From Breznakibacter sp047600785 (lineage in GTDB: Bacteria > Bacteroidota > Bacteroidia > Bacteroidales > Marinilabiliaceae), in NCBI GenBank assembly GCA_047600785.1, contig JASGKH010000001.1:372001-436000 (forward strand): a DNA stretch of 64,000 nt. Reading direction: 5' to 3'. Within the stretch, counting starts at the first letter, position 1. Each line of letters opens with the position of its first letter. The position numbers and the translations under genes were made by a program. The notes beneath the pieces were generated by a model, which was not told where the DNA came from, did no database searches, and saw nothing but the letters and a program-made list of their open reading frames with translations. Positions 36,305-44,730 of the stretch are shown here, piece after piece.

Positions 36305-37690
36305 ATGGGACTATTGGACAAAATAACAGAACTGGTTGCCAGTGGGAAACAGCAACCCGAGGTGCCTGCCGTATCAGGGCCGCGTTTCGAAACCCAGCAA
36401 CTTCATGCCGGCCAGACTGCCGACCCTACCACCAACGCAAGGGCGGTTCCCATTTACCAAACGACATCATACGTGTTCAATGATGCCACTCACGCAGCCA
36501 ATCTTTTTGGCCTTAAGGAATTTGGCAATATTTATACACGTTTGATGAACCCTACCACCGATGTGTTTGAAAAGCGCATCGCCGCCCTTGAAGGCGGGGT
36601 TGCGGCATTGGCCACGGCATCGGGTCAGGCGGCCCAGTTTATTGCGTTGACCAATATACTGGAAGCGGGCGATAATTTTGTGTCCACGTCGTACCTGTAC
36701 GGCGGCACATACAACCAGTTTAAGGTACAGTTCAAACGGTTGGGTATAGACGCAAAATTTGTCAATGGCGATAAGCCCGGGGATTTTGAGAAAGCGATTG
36801 ATGCGAAAACAAAAGCCATTTATCTCGAAACCATCGGGAATCCCGAGTTCAATATCCCCGATTTTGAAGCCATTGCCGCTGTGGCAAAAAAGCACGATCT
36901 TCCATTGGTGGTCGACAATACCTTTGGGGCAGCAGGCTATTTATTTAAGCCCATTGTCCATGGGGCAAACATTGTGGTCGAATCGGCTACCAAGTGGATT
37001 GGAGGCCACGGTACCAGCATTGGGGGCGTCATTGTCGACGGAGGGAATTACAACTGGGGCAATGGGAAATTCCGCCAGTTTACCGAACCGTCCGAAGGCT
37101 ACCATGGGCTGAAATTTTGGGACGTGTTTGGCGCTCCCGGACCTTTTGGCAACATTGCATTTATTATCAGGGCAAGGGTAGAAGGCCTGCGCGATTATGG
37201 TTCGTCGTTGAGCCCCTTCAATGCCTTTTTACTGCTGCAGGGAGTCGAAACATTGTCGTTGAGGGTACAACGCCACGTCGACAATGCACTGGCCGTGGCC
37301 CAATGGCTGGAAAAGCATCCGTTGGTTGCCAAAGTGAATTATCCGGGCCTTAAATCGAACCGTTACCACGACCTGGCTGCCAAATATCTGGAAAATGGAT
37401 ATGGGGGAGTACTCTCCTTCCAGTTAAAGGGCAACAGCAATCTGGCCGATGAATTTATCAATAGCTTAAAACTCATTAGCCATTTGGCCAACGTGGGCGA
37501 TGCAAAAACGTTGATTATCCATCCGGCGTCGACCACGCATCAACAACTTTCGCCAGAAGAACAGGTCACCACGGGAGTATTTCCCGGCTTAATCCGTTTG
37601 TCGGTAGGTATTGAGCACGTCGAAGACATTATTGCCGATTTGTCGCTGGGATTCGAGCGGGTACGGCAACTTTCCCAATCATCGAACTGA
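36305..37690 (+). CDS. metY: O-acetylhomoserine sulfhydrylase
   Basis: This 461-residue PLP enzyme makes homocysteine from O-acetylhomoserine and sulfide. Family features are ETQQLHAGQTADPTT, active-site SYLYGGTYNQF, the PLP lysine in ESATKWIGGHG, and the C-terminal IHPASTTHQQL and LSVGIEHVEDI. A short N-terminal extension of about 25 residues precedes the family start. Promoter P6 lies directly upstream with a 29-base leader region, and a terminator follows, so it is a single-gene unit. Together with the two cysteine synthases it gives two entry points for sulfide. Confidence 0.95.
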   Translation: MGLLDKITELVASGKQQPEVPAVSGPRFETQQLHAGQTADPTTNARAVPIYQTTSYVFNDATHAANLFGLKEFGNIYTRLMNPTTDVFEKRIAALEGGVAALATASGQAAQFIALTNILEAGDNFVSTSYLYGGTYNQFKVQFKRLGIDAKFVNGDKPGDFEKAIDAKTKAIYLETIGNPEFNIPDFEAIAAVAKKHDLPLVVDNTFGAAGYLFKPIVHGANIVVESATKWIGGHGTSIGGVIVDGGNYNWGNGKFRQFTEPSEGYHGLKFWDVFGAPGPFGNIAFIIRARVEGLRDYGSSLSPFNAFLLLQGVETLSLRVQRHVDNALAVAQWLEKHPLVAKVNYPGLKSNRYHDLAAKYLENGYGGVLSFQLKGNSNLADEFINSLKLISHLANVGDAKTLIIHPASTTHQQLSPEEQVTTGVFPGLIRLSVGIEHVEDIIADLSLGFERVRQLSQSSN

Positions 37691-37724
37691 AATTTTCCGG
37701 GCTTTCATATCATGTTGTCGTGAG

Positions 37725-37759
37725 GTTCCATGTGGCTTTGTCCGCATGGAACTTTTTTT
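37725..37759 (+). terminator. Terminator after metY
   Basis: The stem GTTCCATG/CATGGAAC (37725-37732 with 37745-37752) is followed by seven T residues. Confidence 0.85.
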
Positions 37760-37773
37760 ATTCATATTTATAT

Positions 37774-37831
37774 GGTATATATTTTACCTCTTTTATGGTA
37801 TTGGTTTGTATTTGTTTATTCTAGAGCTTTG
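37774..37831 (+). promoter_or_regulatory. Sulfur-type promoter P7 (RBBP9-like hydrolases)
   Basis: GGTAT (37774-37778), five bases, TTACC-N8-GGTAT (37784-37801), then 27 bases from GGTAT to GAGCTTTG at 37824-37831. The first hydrolase starts at 37937. Confidence 0.75.
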
Positions 37832-37936
37832 TAATAGGTGATTATAATCAAATACTGTCACATATGTATTCTAAATACACTAAAAAAGTATGTGATTGTT
37901 TCTGGGTTGTAAATCAAGAAAAAGAAGGAGGGTGAA

Positions 37937-38494
37937 ATGGAAAATCTATTTGTAAACGTCCCCGGAATTGGTAATTCGGGCGAAGGACATTGGCAAACTT
38001 TGTGGGAACGGAAATATTCCAATTTTATGCGGGTCGATCAATATTGCTGGGATTTTCCGGTATCTTCTCAATGGGTTCTGTCCCTCGAACGGTTGGTCCA
38101 TGCTTATCAGCACCACCCTATTTATTTAGTGGCCCATAGCATGGGGTGTCATACAATTGCCCAATGGGCTGCGAAAACAAAGCTAAGGGTCGAAGGGGCA
38201 CTGCTTGTGGCGCCGCCCGATGTGGCCCGGTTGGAATATACGGGACGTGTATCGGGGTACATTCCGGAACCCAACGGAGAGTTGCCGTTCAGATCGGTGG
38301 TAGTGGCCAGCAGCAACGACCCTTATGCATCGTTGGCAAAAGCCGTGAAATATGCCGGTATATGGGGCAGCCAAATCGTCAGCGTAGACAGGAAGGGACA
38401 TATCAATGCCGGGTCGGAATTGGGCGATTGGCGACAAGGTCTTGATCTGTTATCTTTTTTGGTTCGCAGCGATCAACGTAAAGTTGCATCATAA
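37937..38494 (+). CDS. RBBP9/YdeN-type serine hydrolase
   Basis: This is a 185-residue cytoplasmic alpha/beta hydrolase. The nucleophile elbow is AHSMG, the acidic residue is in SSNDPY, and the histidine is in GHINAGS, giving a complete Ser-Asp-His triad in the order typical of the RBBP9/YdeN family. The substrate is unknown. Unusually for this genome, a strong Shine-Dalgarno (AAGGAGG) precedes the ATG. Promoter P7 places it under the same control as the sulfur genes, although no sulfur role is known to me for this family. A paralogue with an altered nucleophile follows. Confidence 0.88.
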   Translation: MENLFVNVPGIGNSGEGHWQTLWERKYSNFMRVDQYCWDFPVSSQWVLSLERLVHAYQHHPIYLVAHSMGCHTIAQWAAKTKLRVEGALLVAPPDVARLEYTGRVSGYIPEPNGELPFRSVVVASSNDPYASLAKAVKYAGIWGSQIVSVDRKGHINAGSELGDWRQGLDLLSFLVRSDQRKVAS

Positions 38495-38591
38495 ACAGTT
38501 TTGGTAATGTTGCAATTGACTGGTTATTTGGTGTCTTTTAAAATTTCGGGTGTGTTTACCGTGATCTGTTAAACCGTTAAAAACACAAACC

Positions 38592-39200
38592 ATGTTCGCA
38601 GAAAATGTCATTTTCATACCGGGTCCCCATGTGGCATTGGATTCGCATTGGATATACAATTGGGCACATGAATTTGGAACGCTCCACGTATTGCAGCCAA
38701 TTCATGTAGGCCCGCCCCAACGATCGCTGTACGTAAAGGCATTGGAGCGCGAAGTGGCCAAATACCCCGATGGTTCCGTCTGGGTTGTGGCGCACGATTT
38801 GGGTTGCCATGCGGTGGCCCATTGGGCTTCGGTCACGACACGCAAATTGGCGGGGGCATTTTTGGTTTCTCCGCCCGATATCCGGAAATACGAAACCAAA
38901 CATTTGACAATCGGATTTTGGCCACATGCTACAAAACCCTTTCCATTTCCATCAATGTTGGTGATGGCCAACAACGACAATTTGTGTTTTATTCAGGTTG
39001 GGCATTCTTATGCGTCGTTGTGGCAATCATATTTGGTAAATGTGGGGCCAAAGGGGCATTTGTTACGGAACGATGGAATTGGGCAGTGGGCCGAAGGATT
39101 GGAATTGTTTAAACAGTTCGCGGAAGAAAACGACGTAGAAGTGGCGCGCGTGGGCGCTTCATGGGTCCACGGGGGATTTTGTGTCTCTCCGATGCGATAA
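38592..39200 (+). CDS. RBBP9/YdeN-like alpha/beta hydrolase with Asp at the nucleophile position
   Basis: This 202-residue paralogue of the preceding gene shares VVAHDLGCHAVAHWAS with its AHSMGCHTIAQWAA, but Asp replaces the nucleophilic Ser. The other triad positions remain (NNDN and KGHLL). Asp nucleophiles occur in haloalkane dehalogenases and epoxide hydrolases of the wider fold, so changed chemistry is possible; loss of activity with a binding role is the alternative. It starts 97 bases after its neighbour and is probably co-transcribed. The tail (WVHGGFCVSPMR) has no counterpart in the first copy. Confidence 0.82.
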   Translation: MFAENVIFIPGPHVALDSHWIYNWAHEFGTLHVLQPIHVGPPQRSLYVKALEREVAKYPDGSVWVVAHDLGCHAVAHWASVTTRKLAGAFLVSPPDIRKYETKHLTIGFWPHATKPFPFPSMLVMANNDNLCFIQVGHSYASLWQSYLVNVGPKGHLLRNDGIGQWAEGLELFKQFAEENDVEVARVGASWVHGGFCVSPMR

Positions 39201-39235
39201 TGCCCATGCTACGTATTAATACGTAACGCGTTTAT

Positions 39236-39293
39236 GGTATATGAAATGCCATAAATACGCTATTTTGAATGCGGGCGAAGTAAGGCAACTTTG
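39236..39293 (+). promoter_or_regulatory. Sulfur-type promoter P8 (second cysK)
   Basis: GGTAT (39236-39240), five bases, ATGCC-N8-GCTAT (39246-39263), then 27 bases from GCTAT to the -7 element CAACTTTG (39286-39293). The cysK start is at 39324. Confidence 0.8.
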
Positions 39294-39323
39294 TGTCATT
39301 ACCTTACTAAATGATATAAGATT

Positions 39324-40280
39324 ATGGCACGTATAGCAAAACACCTTACCGATTTGATCGGAAACACCCCGTTGCTCGAACTGTCGAACTTTAACAAACA
39401 TAACGGGACCCTTGGCACCGTGATTGCCAAACTTGAATATTTCAATCCGGGAGGAAGCGTGAAAGACCGGATTGGCTTTGCCATGATAAACGAAGCCGAA
39501 AAGCAAGGGGCAATTGATAAAGACACGATCATTATTGAACCGACCAGTGGAAACACAGGTATTGCACTGGCTTATGTCGCAGCTTCAAAAGGGTACAAAC
39601 TAATATTGACCATGCCCGAAACCATGAGCGTGGAGCGCCGTAATCTATTAAAGGCGCTGGGTGCTCAGCTGGTACTTACTCCAGGGGCGGAAGGAATGAA
39701 AGGTGCCATCCGTAAAGCCGAAGAGTTACATCTGACCATTGGTAACTCATTCATTCCACAACAGTTCAACAATCCTGCCAATCCTGAAATCCACCGTGTC
39801 ACTACGGCCGAAGAGATATGGCGCGACACTGAGGGAAAAGTCGATGTGTTCGTCAGTGGTATCGGAACCGGGGGAACCATTACGGGAGTAGGTGAAATTC
39901 TGAAGCAACGTAACCCCAAACTGCATGTGGTAGCCGTTGAGCCGGCCGATTCTCCTGTTATTTCGGGCGGAAGTCCGGGTCCCCATAAAATACAGGGCAT
40001 TGGAGCAGGCTTTGTTCCTTCGGTATTGAACACACAGATAATTGACGAGATTGTCCAGGTTACAAATGATCAGGCCTTTGAGACGTCACGTGAATTGGCA
40101 AGAACCGAAGGCCTGCTGGTGGGCATTTCGTCCGGGGCAGCCGCTTATGCCGCTTTGCAACTAAGCTTACGCAGCCATTTTGCGGGGAAAAATATTGTAG
40201 TCGTATTGCCCGATACCGGTGAAAGATATCTGTCAACGGTGCTTTACCAGATCGAGGAGACATTCCACGCAGCCATTTGA
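39324..40280 (+). CDS. cysK: Cysteine synthase (second copy)
   Basis: This is a 318-residue O-acetylserine sulfhydrylase-family enzyme. It has GNTPLLELSNF, the PLP lysine in NPGGSVKDR, PTSGNTG, GTGGTITGVG and the late GISSGAAAYAAL. It is paralogous to the copy at 11334 but sits outside the carrier operon with its own promoter P8. It probably uses free sulfide, leaving the other copy for carrier-bound sulfur; this division of labour is inference. A sulfonate-forming cysteate synthase role cannot be ruled out from sequence, given the N-acyltransferase downstream. Confidence 0.94.
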   Translation: MARIAKHLTDLIGNTPLLELSNFNKHNGTLGTVIAKLEYFNPGGSVKDRIGFAMINEAEKQGAIDKDTIIIEPTSGNTGIALAYVAASKGYKLILTMPETMSVERRNLLKALGAQLVLTPGAEGMKGAIRKAEELHLTIGNSFIPQQFNNPANPEIHRVTTAEEIWRDTEGKVDVFVSGIGTGGTITGVGEILKQRNPKLHVVAVEPADSPVISGGSPGPHKIQGIGAGFVPSVLNTQIIDEIVQVTNDQAFETSRELARTEGLLVGISSGAAAYAALQLSLRSHFAGKNIVVVLPDTGERYLSTVLYQIEETFHAAI

Positions 40281-40374
40281 TTGCTATTGAATAAATTGAA
40301 TGTAAAGTTTTTAGAAAAAGGGATTGTTGGTATTCGGGTGAAAGCCGCTGCAATCTTACAAACATGTCGTATTT

Positions 40375-41331
40375 ATGGAGCCTATAATGGAGCCCGTTGA
40401 CAGGGAAAAATTGATTATGGAGCTGACTCCTAAACGTTTTCTCAGGAATACGCTTAGGGGCAACAACCAGATTTATCGTTTCAACTACCGCGAATCCCCG
40501 TTGTTGATGTTCGAAGTAGGAAGATTACGGGAATTGTCGTTTCGGAAAGTTGATTGCGGAACGGGCAAGGCTCTTGACATCGATGATTATGACATCGAAC
40601 CGAAAGGGTACCATCAACTGATCGTGTGGAACCCGCGCGACAAAGAGATAATCGGAGGATATCGATATGCCATGGGGCACGATTATCTGGATTGTCCCGA
40701 TGAATTGTCCATGTCACACTATTTCAAGCTGTCAAAACGTTTTGTAGCGCATTGTTTGCCCTACAGCATTGAACTGGGAAGGGCATGGGTTAATCCATTG
40801 TACCAACCTGATTCATCGGGCCGAAAATCAATTTTTGCATTGGATAACCTTTGGGAAGGCATTGGGGCCGTTCTGAGCGAAAACCCGGAAGTAAGATATC
40901 TTTATGGCAAAGTCACCATTTCTCCCAATTACCATCCGGTGGGAAGGGCGTTAATATTGTGGCTGCTCAACAATTATTTCAAAGATCCGCTCCATTTGGT
41001 CACTCCCGTTAAGCCCATAGCTTTACCCGACGTAAGGGCCATTGCCGGAATTGGATTTAAAAAGAGCGATTTTTCAGCCGATTACAAACGAATTGCCACG
41101 TTCTTGCGTGACGAAGGTTTGCAGGTGCCGCCATTGATCAGTGCGTACCTGGGGTTGTCAAGCAAAATCACCACGTTTGGCGTGGCATATAACAAAGAAA
41201 TGGGATATGCCTTTGAAACAGGCATGATGCTTAAAGTCGCAGATATCCACCGTGATAAATTTGAACGCTACGTGGGACAAGTGAAAAAAACCGTCGTCAA
41301 TCAGCCGGTTGACGAGAGCATTCTGGATTAG
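40375..41331 (+). CDS. GNAT-fold N-acyltransferase (GlsB/OlsB-like)
   Basis: This 318-residue protein resembles the Bacteroides 'hemolysin'-type GNAT acyltransferases that attach a fatty acyl chain to an amino acid to start glycine or ornithine lipids. Seen features are FEVGRLRELSFRKV, YHQLIVWNP, EIIGGYRYAMG and ELGRAWVNPLYQ. It lies 94 bases after cysK, with no sulfur-type dyad of its own, so read-through from P8 is likely. The head-group amino acid cannot be told. Bacteroidota also make cysteate-derived sulfonolipids, so a sulfur-linked lipid is possible but speculative. Confidence 0.8.
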   Translation: MEPIMEPVDREKLIMELTPKRFLRNTLRGNNQIYRFNYRESPLLMFEVGRLRELSFRKVDCGTGKALDIDDYDIEPKGYHQLIVWNPRDKEIIGGYRYAMGHDYLDCPDELSMSHYFKLSKRFVAHCLPYSIELGRAWVNPLYQPDSSGRKSIFALDNLWEGIGAVLSENPEVRYLYGKVTISPNYHPVGRALILWLLNNYFKDPLHLVTPVKPIALPDVRAIAGIGFKKSDFSADYKRIATFLRDEGLQVPPLISAYLGLSSKITTFGVAYNKEMGYAFETGMMLKVADIHRDKFERYVGQVKKTVVNQPVDESILD

Positions 41332-41360
41332 CGATAAGTATTTCTACGTACTTTGTTTAT

Positions 41361-41418
41361 GGTATGCAAAATAACGAAATGGAGGTATTTTTCAGCTTTT
41401 TGATAACACTCATTTTTG
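41361..41418 (+). promoter_or_regulatory. Sulfur-type promoter P9 (porin-Pst operon)
   Basis: GGTAT (41361-41365), five bases, ATAAC-N8-GGTAT (41371-41388), then 27 bases from GGTAT to the -7 element CATTTTTG (41411-41418). The porin starts at 41602. Confidence 0.75.
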
Positions 41419-41485
41419 CGAGGCCAGCTTCACGTGTGCAAAAGCTGATTAAAAAAACTTGCCGCACTGAAATATTCCCGATTGA

Positions 41486-41541
41486 AATATGAAAAATTTC
41501 ATATTCCGGTATTTTTTTTACAAGGGTAATGTACACTTTTG
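41486..41541 (+). promoter_or_regulatory. Second porin promoter with ATGAAA palindrome
   Basis: The palindrome AATATGAAA-AA-TTTCATATT (41486-41505) lies upstream of a -7-like CACTTTTG (41534-41541). A lone GGTAT (41508-41512) starts 26 bases before that -7 element. The palindrome has the same core as the one in front of the Crp/Fnr gene. Confidence 0.5.
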
Positions 41542-41601
41542 CGATAGACATTGTCGATAATTTTATATCCTCTTAATATCCAAACCAAATCTTGAAAACA
41601 A

Positions 41602-42750
41602 ATGAGACAAATAGTATTCTTTGCATTTTTATTTGCACTAACCGTTAGCGGTTTGGTGGCGCAATCGACAAACGATGTGTTGAACGTACTTGTGGAAAAT
41701 AGAATCATCAAGGCAGAGGTTGCCGATTCGTTACGGGCAGAAGCTGCCATTAAGCAACAAGACGACCTGGCAAAACAAAAAAGCTTTCCTGTAAGCGCCG
41801 GGCGTAAATTTCAAATTGCGGGTTATGGACAGTTTCGTTACCAGTATCTCGAAGTCGACAATACACCCAACGCCAGTGGCGTGTCGAAAAGCGACGGGTT
41901 TGACGTGCGACGCGCTTATCTTGATGTTAAGGGTAACCTGTCGCCTTACTGGAGTTACCGTTTCCAGGTCGACTTTGCATCATCCCCCAAACTGATTGAT
42001 GCTTATGCTGACCTAAAACTGAAAGATTACCTGAGTTTTACGTTTGGTCAACAGTTGGTCCCGTTCTCAATTGACAACCTTACATCGAATACAAAAGGCG
42101 ATTTCATTGACCGTTCTCAGGTCACGGAAGCATTAGTGGCGCGGGGCGGCGATGTGATCGGGAACCAGAACGGGCGGGATATCGGTGTCGTAGCCAGTGG
42201 GAACCTATTCAAAAATGGGAACAGGTATTGGGCCGACTATAAAATCGGGTTATTCAACGGACAAGGGATCAATGTGGCGGATAACAACGAAACCAAGGAC
42301 TTGGTAGCCAGGCTCATCTTTCACCCGCTGACGGGATTTGATCTGGGCGCGTCGTATCTGAACGGAAAAGGCAATTACAAAGTCGGTACGGCCACTGTAC
42401 CTACGAATGTAGATCGTTCGAGGATCGGTTGCGAATTGAACTATGAATACAGGAACTTATCGCTTCGCGGCGAATACATTTCGGGAAAAGACAATGATAC
42501 CGATAAAGAAGGTTATTACGCACAGGCGGGTTATTATCTCATTTCGCAAGCATTGCAGATAGTGGGGAAATATGATGTGTACGACAAAGACACCGATGCA
42601 TCTGACGATGCGTTGACAAATTATGTGTTTGGGCTCAATTATACGTTTAACCCGTTTGCCCGTTTACAGGCTTCATACACGATAAGAGAAGAGCAAGGAA
42701 CTAAAATCGACAACAATTTTGCAGCTATCCAGCTACAAGTGGTGTTCTAA
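41602..42750 (+). CDS. OprO/OprP-type anion porin
   Basis: This is a 382-residue outer-membrane protein. The signal peptide ends near VAQS, a short helical region (VENRIIKAEVADSLRAEAA) follows, and then a beta-barrel with GYGQFRYQYLE, RRAYLDVKGNLSPYWSYRF and a terminal LQVVF. It matches phosphate-selective porins, which admit oxyanions. It precedes a PstSCAB-like transporter by 43 bases and two promoters lie in front, one of them P9. Under sulfur-type control, sulfate or another sulfur oxyanion is a reasonable alternative cargo to phosphate. Confidence 0.9.
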   Translation: MRQIVFFAFLFALTVSGLVAQSTNDVLNVLVENRIIKAEVADSLRAEAAIKQQDDLAKQKSFPVSAGRKFQIAGYGQFRYQYLEVDNTPNASGVSKSDGFDVRRAYLDVKGNLSPYWSYRFQVDFASSPKLIDAYADLKLKDYLSFTFGQQLVPFSIDNLTSNTKGDFIDRSQVTEALVARGGDVIGNQNGRDIGVVASGNLFKNGNRYWADYKIGLFNGQGINVADNNETKDLVARLIFHPLTGFDLGASYLNGKGNYKVGTATVPTNVDRSRIGCELNYEYRNLSLRGEYISGKDNDTDKEGYYAQAGYYLISQALQIVGKYDVYDKDTDASDDALTNYVFGLNYTFNPFARLQASYTIREEQGTKIDNNFAAIQLQVVF

Positions 42751-42793
42751 CGATTTACATCAAAGCAATATTGAAAATTTAAAACCGTTGATA

Positions 42794-43741
42794 ATGAAAA
42801 ACAGAATTGTTTTGGGGCTTATAGGATTGTGTTTGATAAGCCCGTTATCCAAACAGACAGCCAGCGCTCAAAAACTCGAGGGGCAAGTGACCATTTCCGG
42901 TGCGTTTGCTTTGTATCCATTGGCTGTGAGATGGGCCGAAGAATTTAAGAAGATCAATCCGGATGTAAAAATCGATATCTCGGCCGGCGGAGCAGGAAAG
43001 GGAATGACCGATGCATTGAGCGGTATTGTGGATATTGGCATGGTGAGCCGTGATGTATACCCCGAAGAGAAAAAAAAGGGAGCCCTTGACATTGCCGTGG
43101 CAAAAGATGCCGTTGTAGGTACCATTAGTGCAAACAATCCGGTATTGAATCAGGTTCTTGCAACCGGACTGAAACAAGAGGCAGGGGTAAATATTTGGGT
43201 GACCGGTAAATACAAAACATGGGGCCAGGCGTTCGGTTTCGACAGCAAAGTACCGCTAAGGGTCTATACCCGTAGCGATGCCTGTGGGGCGGCCGAGGTA
43301 TGGAGCAAATTTTTCGACAAGAAACAAGAAGACCTTTTGGGCAGTGGAGTATTTGGCGATCCGGGCCTGGCTTTGGCCGTCAAAAAGGATCCGGCGGGCA
43401 TTGGGTTTAACAATATTGGTTACGCTTACGATGCAAAAACCAAAAAGCAAGTGTCCGGCATTCGCGTGTTACCGATCGATTTGAACAAAAACGGGAAAAT
43501 AGATCCAGACGAAAATTTTTATGACACCATTGACCAGTTGATGGATGCCATTGCAAAAGGCAAATATCCGTCACCTCCTTCGCGTCTGCTTTATTTCGTG
43601 GTGAAGGATTCCAACCAAAACAAGGCAGCTTCTGCATTTATAAAATGGGTACTTTCCGATGGCCAAAAATATGTCACAGAAAGTGGTTATATCGGTTTGC
43701 CTGCCGATAGGCTGAAAACAGAGACTGCCAGAATAAAATAA
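42794..43741 (+). CDS. PstS-like oxyanion-binding protein with altered ligand loop
   Basis: This is a 315-residue periplasmic binding protein with a signal peptide (to about ASAQ). Overall order follows PstS: ISGAFALYPLAVRWAEEF, SAGGAGKGM, DIGMVSRD and the second ligand loop. In typical phosphate-binding PstS that loop reads R-x-D-G-S-G-T; here it is R160-S-D-A-C164-G-A166, so the hydroxyl ligands Ser and Thr are replaced by Cys and Ala. The first site also has SRD. The ligand may therefore not be phosphate. The sulfur-type promoter P9 suggests sulfate, which is inference. A hairpin separates it from pstC. Confidence 0.85.
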   Translation: MKNRIVLGLIGLCLISPLSKQTASAQKLEGQVTISGAFALYPLAVRWAEEFKKINPDVKIDISAGGAGKGMTDALSGIVDIGMVSRDVYPEEKKKGALDIAVAKDAVVGTISANNPVLNQVLATGLKQEAGVNIWVTGKYKTWGQAFGFDSKVPLRVYTRSDACGAAEVWSKFFDKKQEDLLGSGVFGDPGLALAVKKDPAGIGFNNIGYAYDAKTKKQVSGIRVLPIDLNKNGKIDPDENFYDTIDQLMDAIAKGKYPSPPSRLLYFVVKDSNQNKAASAFIKWVLSDGQKYVTESGYIGLPADRLKTETARIK

Positions 43742-43773
43742 GCCGTAGCCGAAGTTTCTCTATTTGTGTGTAC

Positions 43774-43812
43774 TAACGACTGCCCAAAACCTAAAATTTT
43801 GGACAGTCGTTA
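43774..43812 (+). terminator. Intercistronic hairpin after the binding-protein gene
   Basis: A 16-bp stem with one C-T mismatch (43774-43789 with 43797-43812) lies between binding-protein and permease genes, with a T-rich stretch after it. Such hairpins often protect or partly terminate the message so that binding protein exceeds permease. Confidence 0.7.
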
Positions 43813-43836
43813 TCCATTTTTATAAATTCATGCGGA

Positions 43837-44730
43837 ATGATTAGGACTAGACTCTTAAAAGACTTAGCTGCCCGACAGGTTATGCTGGGCCTTACTATTT
43901 TTGGTATTTTGATTCTTTTTATAATAGGTGCGGGCTTGTGGATCAAGTTGGTGCCTTTGTTGATGGAGAAAGACCTGTCCACGTTATTGTTTACCAGTAA
44001 CTGGCGTCCTTTTAAAGGAGAATTCGGTTTTTGGGCGTTTTTTGCCAGTACATTTTATGTCACGCTTATTGCAATCGTCATTGCGTTGCCCTTAAGCTTG
44101 CTCACGGGTATTTACCTCTGTGAATATGCCAAACCGGGCGTGCGAAAATTCTTTATGCCCGTGGTCGATTTGCTATCGGGCATTCCGCCGGTAATTTACG
44201 GGGTTTGGGGGACGTTGACCTTGGTGCCGTTCATTGCAGACACCTTGGCGCCCAAATTCGTTGAGTTCTCTACCGGATATACCATGCTGGCGGGCGGCGT
44301 GGTATTGGCAATTATGATAATCCCGCTTATTGTGAGCATATTGGCCGAAGTATTTAGCTCCATTCCCCGTGAAATGCGTGAGGCTTCATTAAGTTTGGGA
44401 GCTACCAAATGGGAAACTATCCGTAAAGTGGTTTTGCGGAAGGCCGTGCCCGGTATTGTGGCAGCCACGGTGTTGGCTGTATCGCGCGCATTTGGCGAAA
44501 CCATTGCGGTACTCATGGTCTGCGGCAACACCACCGATATGCCCAGTTCCATATTCGACTCGTGTTATCCGTTACCGGCGCTTATCGCCAACAATTACGG
44601 GGAGATGATGTCGATACCACATTACGAATCGGCATTGATGCTGGCCGCGTTGGTGTTGTTCGTGGTAATTGTGTTTTTTAATGCCACATCAAGGCTTTGG
44701 TTGAATTATATAGCCAGGAGGTTTCAATGA
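43837..44730 (+). CDS. pstC: PstC-like ABC permease
   Basis: This 297-residue inner-membrane protein has about six hydrophobic segments and the permease EAA-type loop EVFSSIPREMREASLSLGATKWETI. The order of sequence blocks (GIYLCEYAKPG, LSGIPPVIYGVWG) fits the PstC/PstA group. It overlaps the next permease by four bases. Symbol used by family only; the transported anion is uncertain because the binding protein is unusual. Confidence 0.9.
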   Translation: MIRTRLLKDLAARQVMLGLTIFGILILFIIGAGLWIKLVPLLMEKDLSTLLFTSNWRPFKGEFGFWAFFASTFYVTLIAIVIALPLSLLTGIYLCEYAKPGVRKFFMPVVDLLSGIPPVIYGVWGTLTLVPFIADTLAPKFVEFSTGYTMLAGGVVLAIMIIPLIVSILAEVFSSIPREMREASLSLGATKWETIRKVVLRKAVPGIVAATVLAVSRAFGETIAVLMVCGNTTDMPSSIFDSCYPLPALIANNYGEMMSIPHYESALMLAALVLFVVIVFFNATSRLWLNYIARRFQ

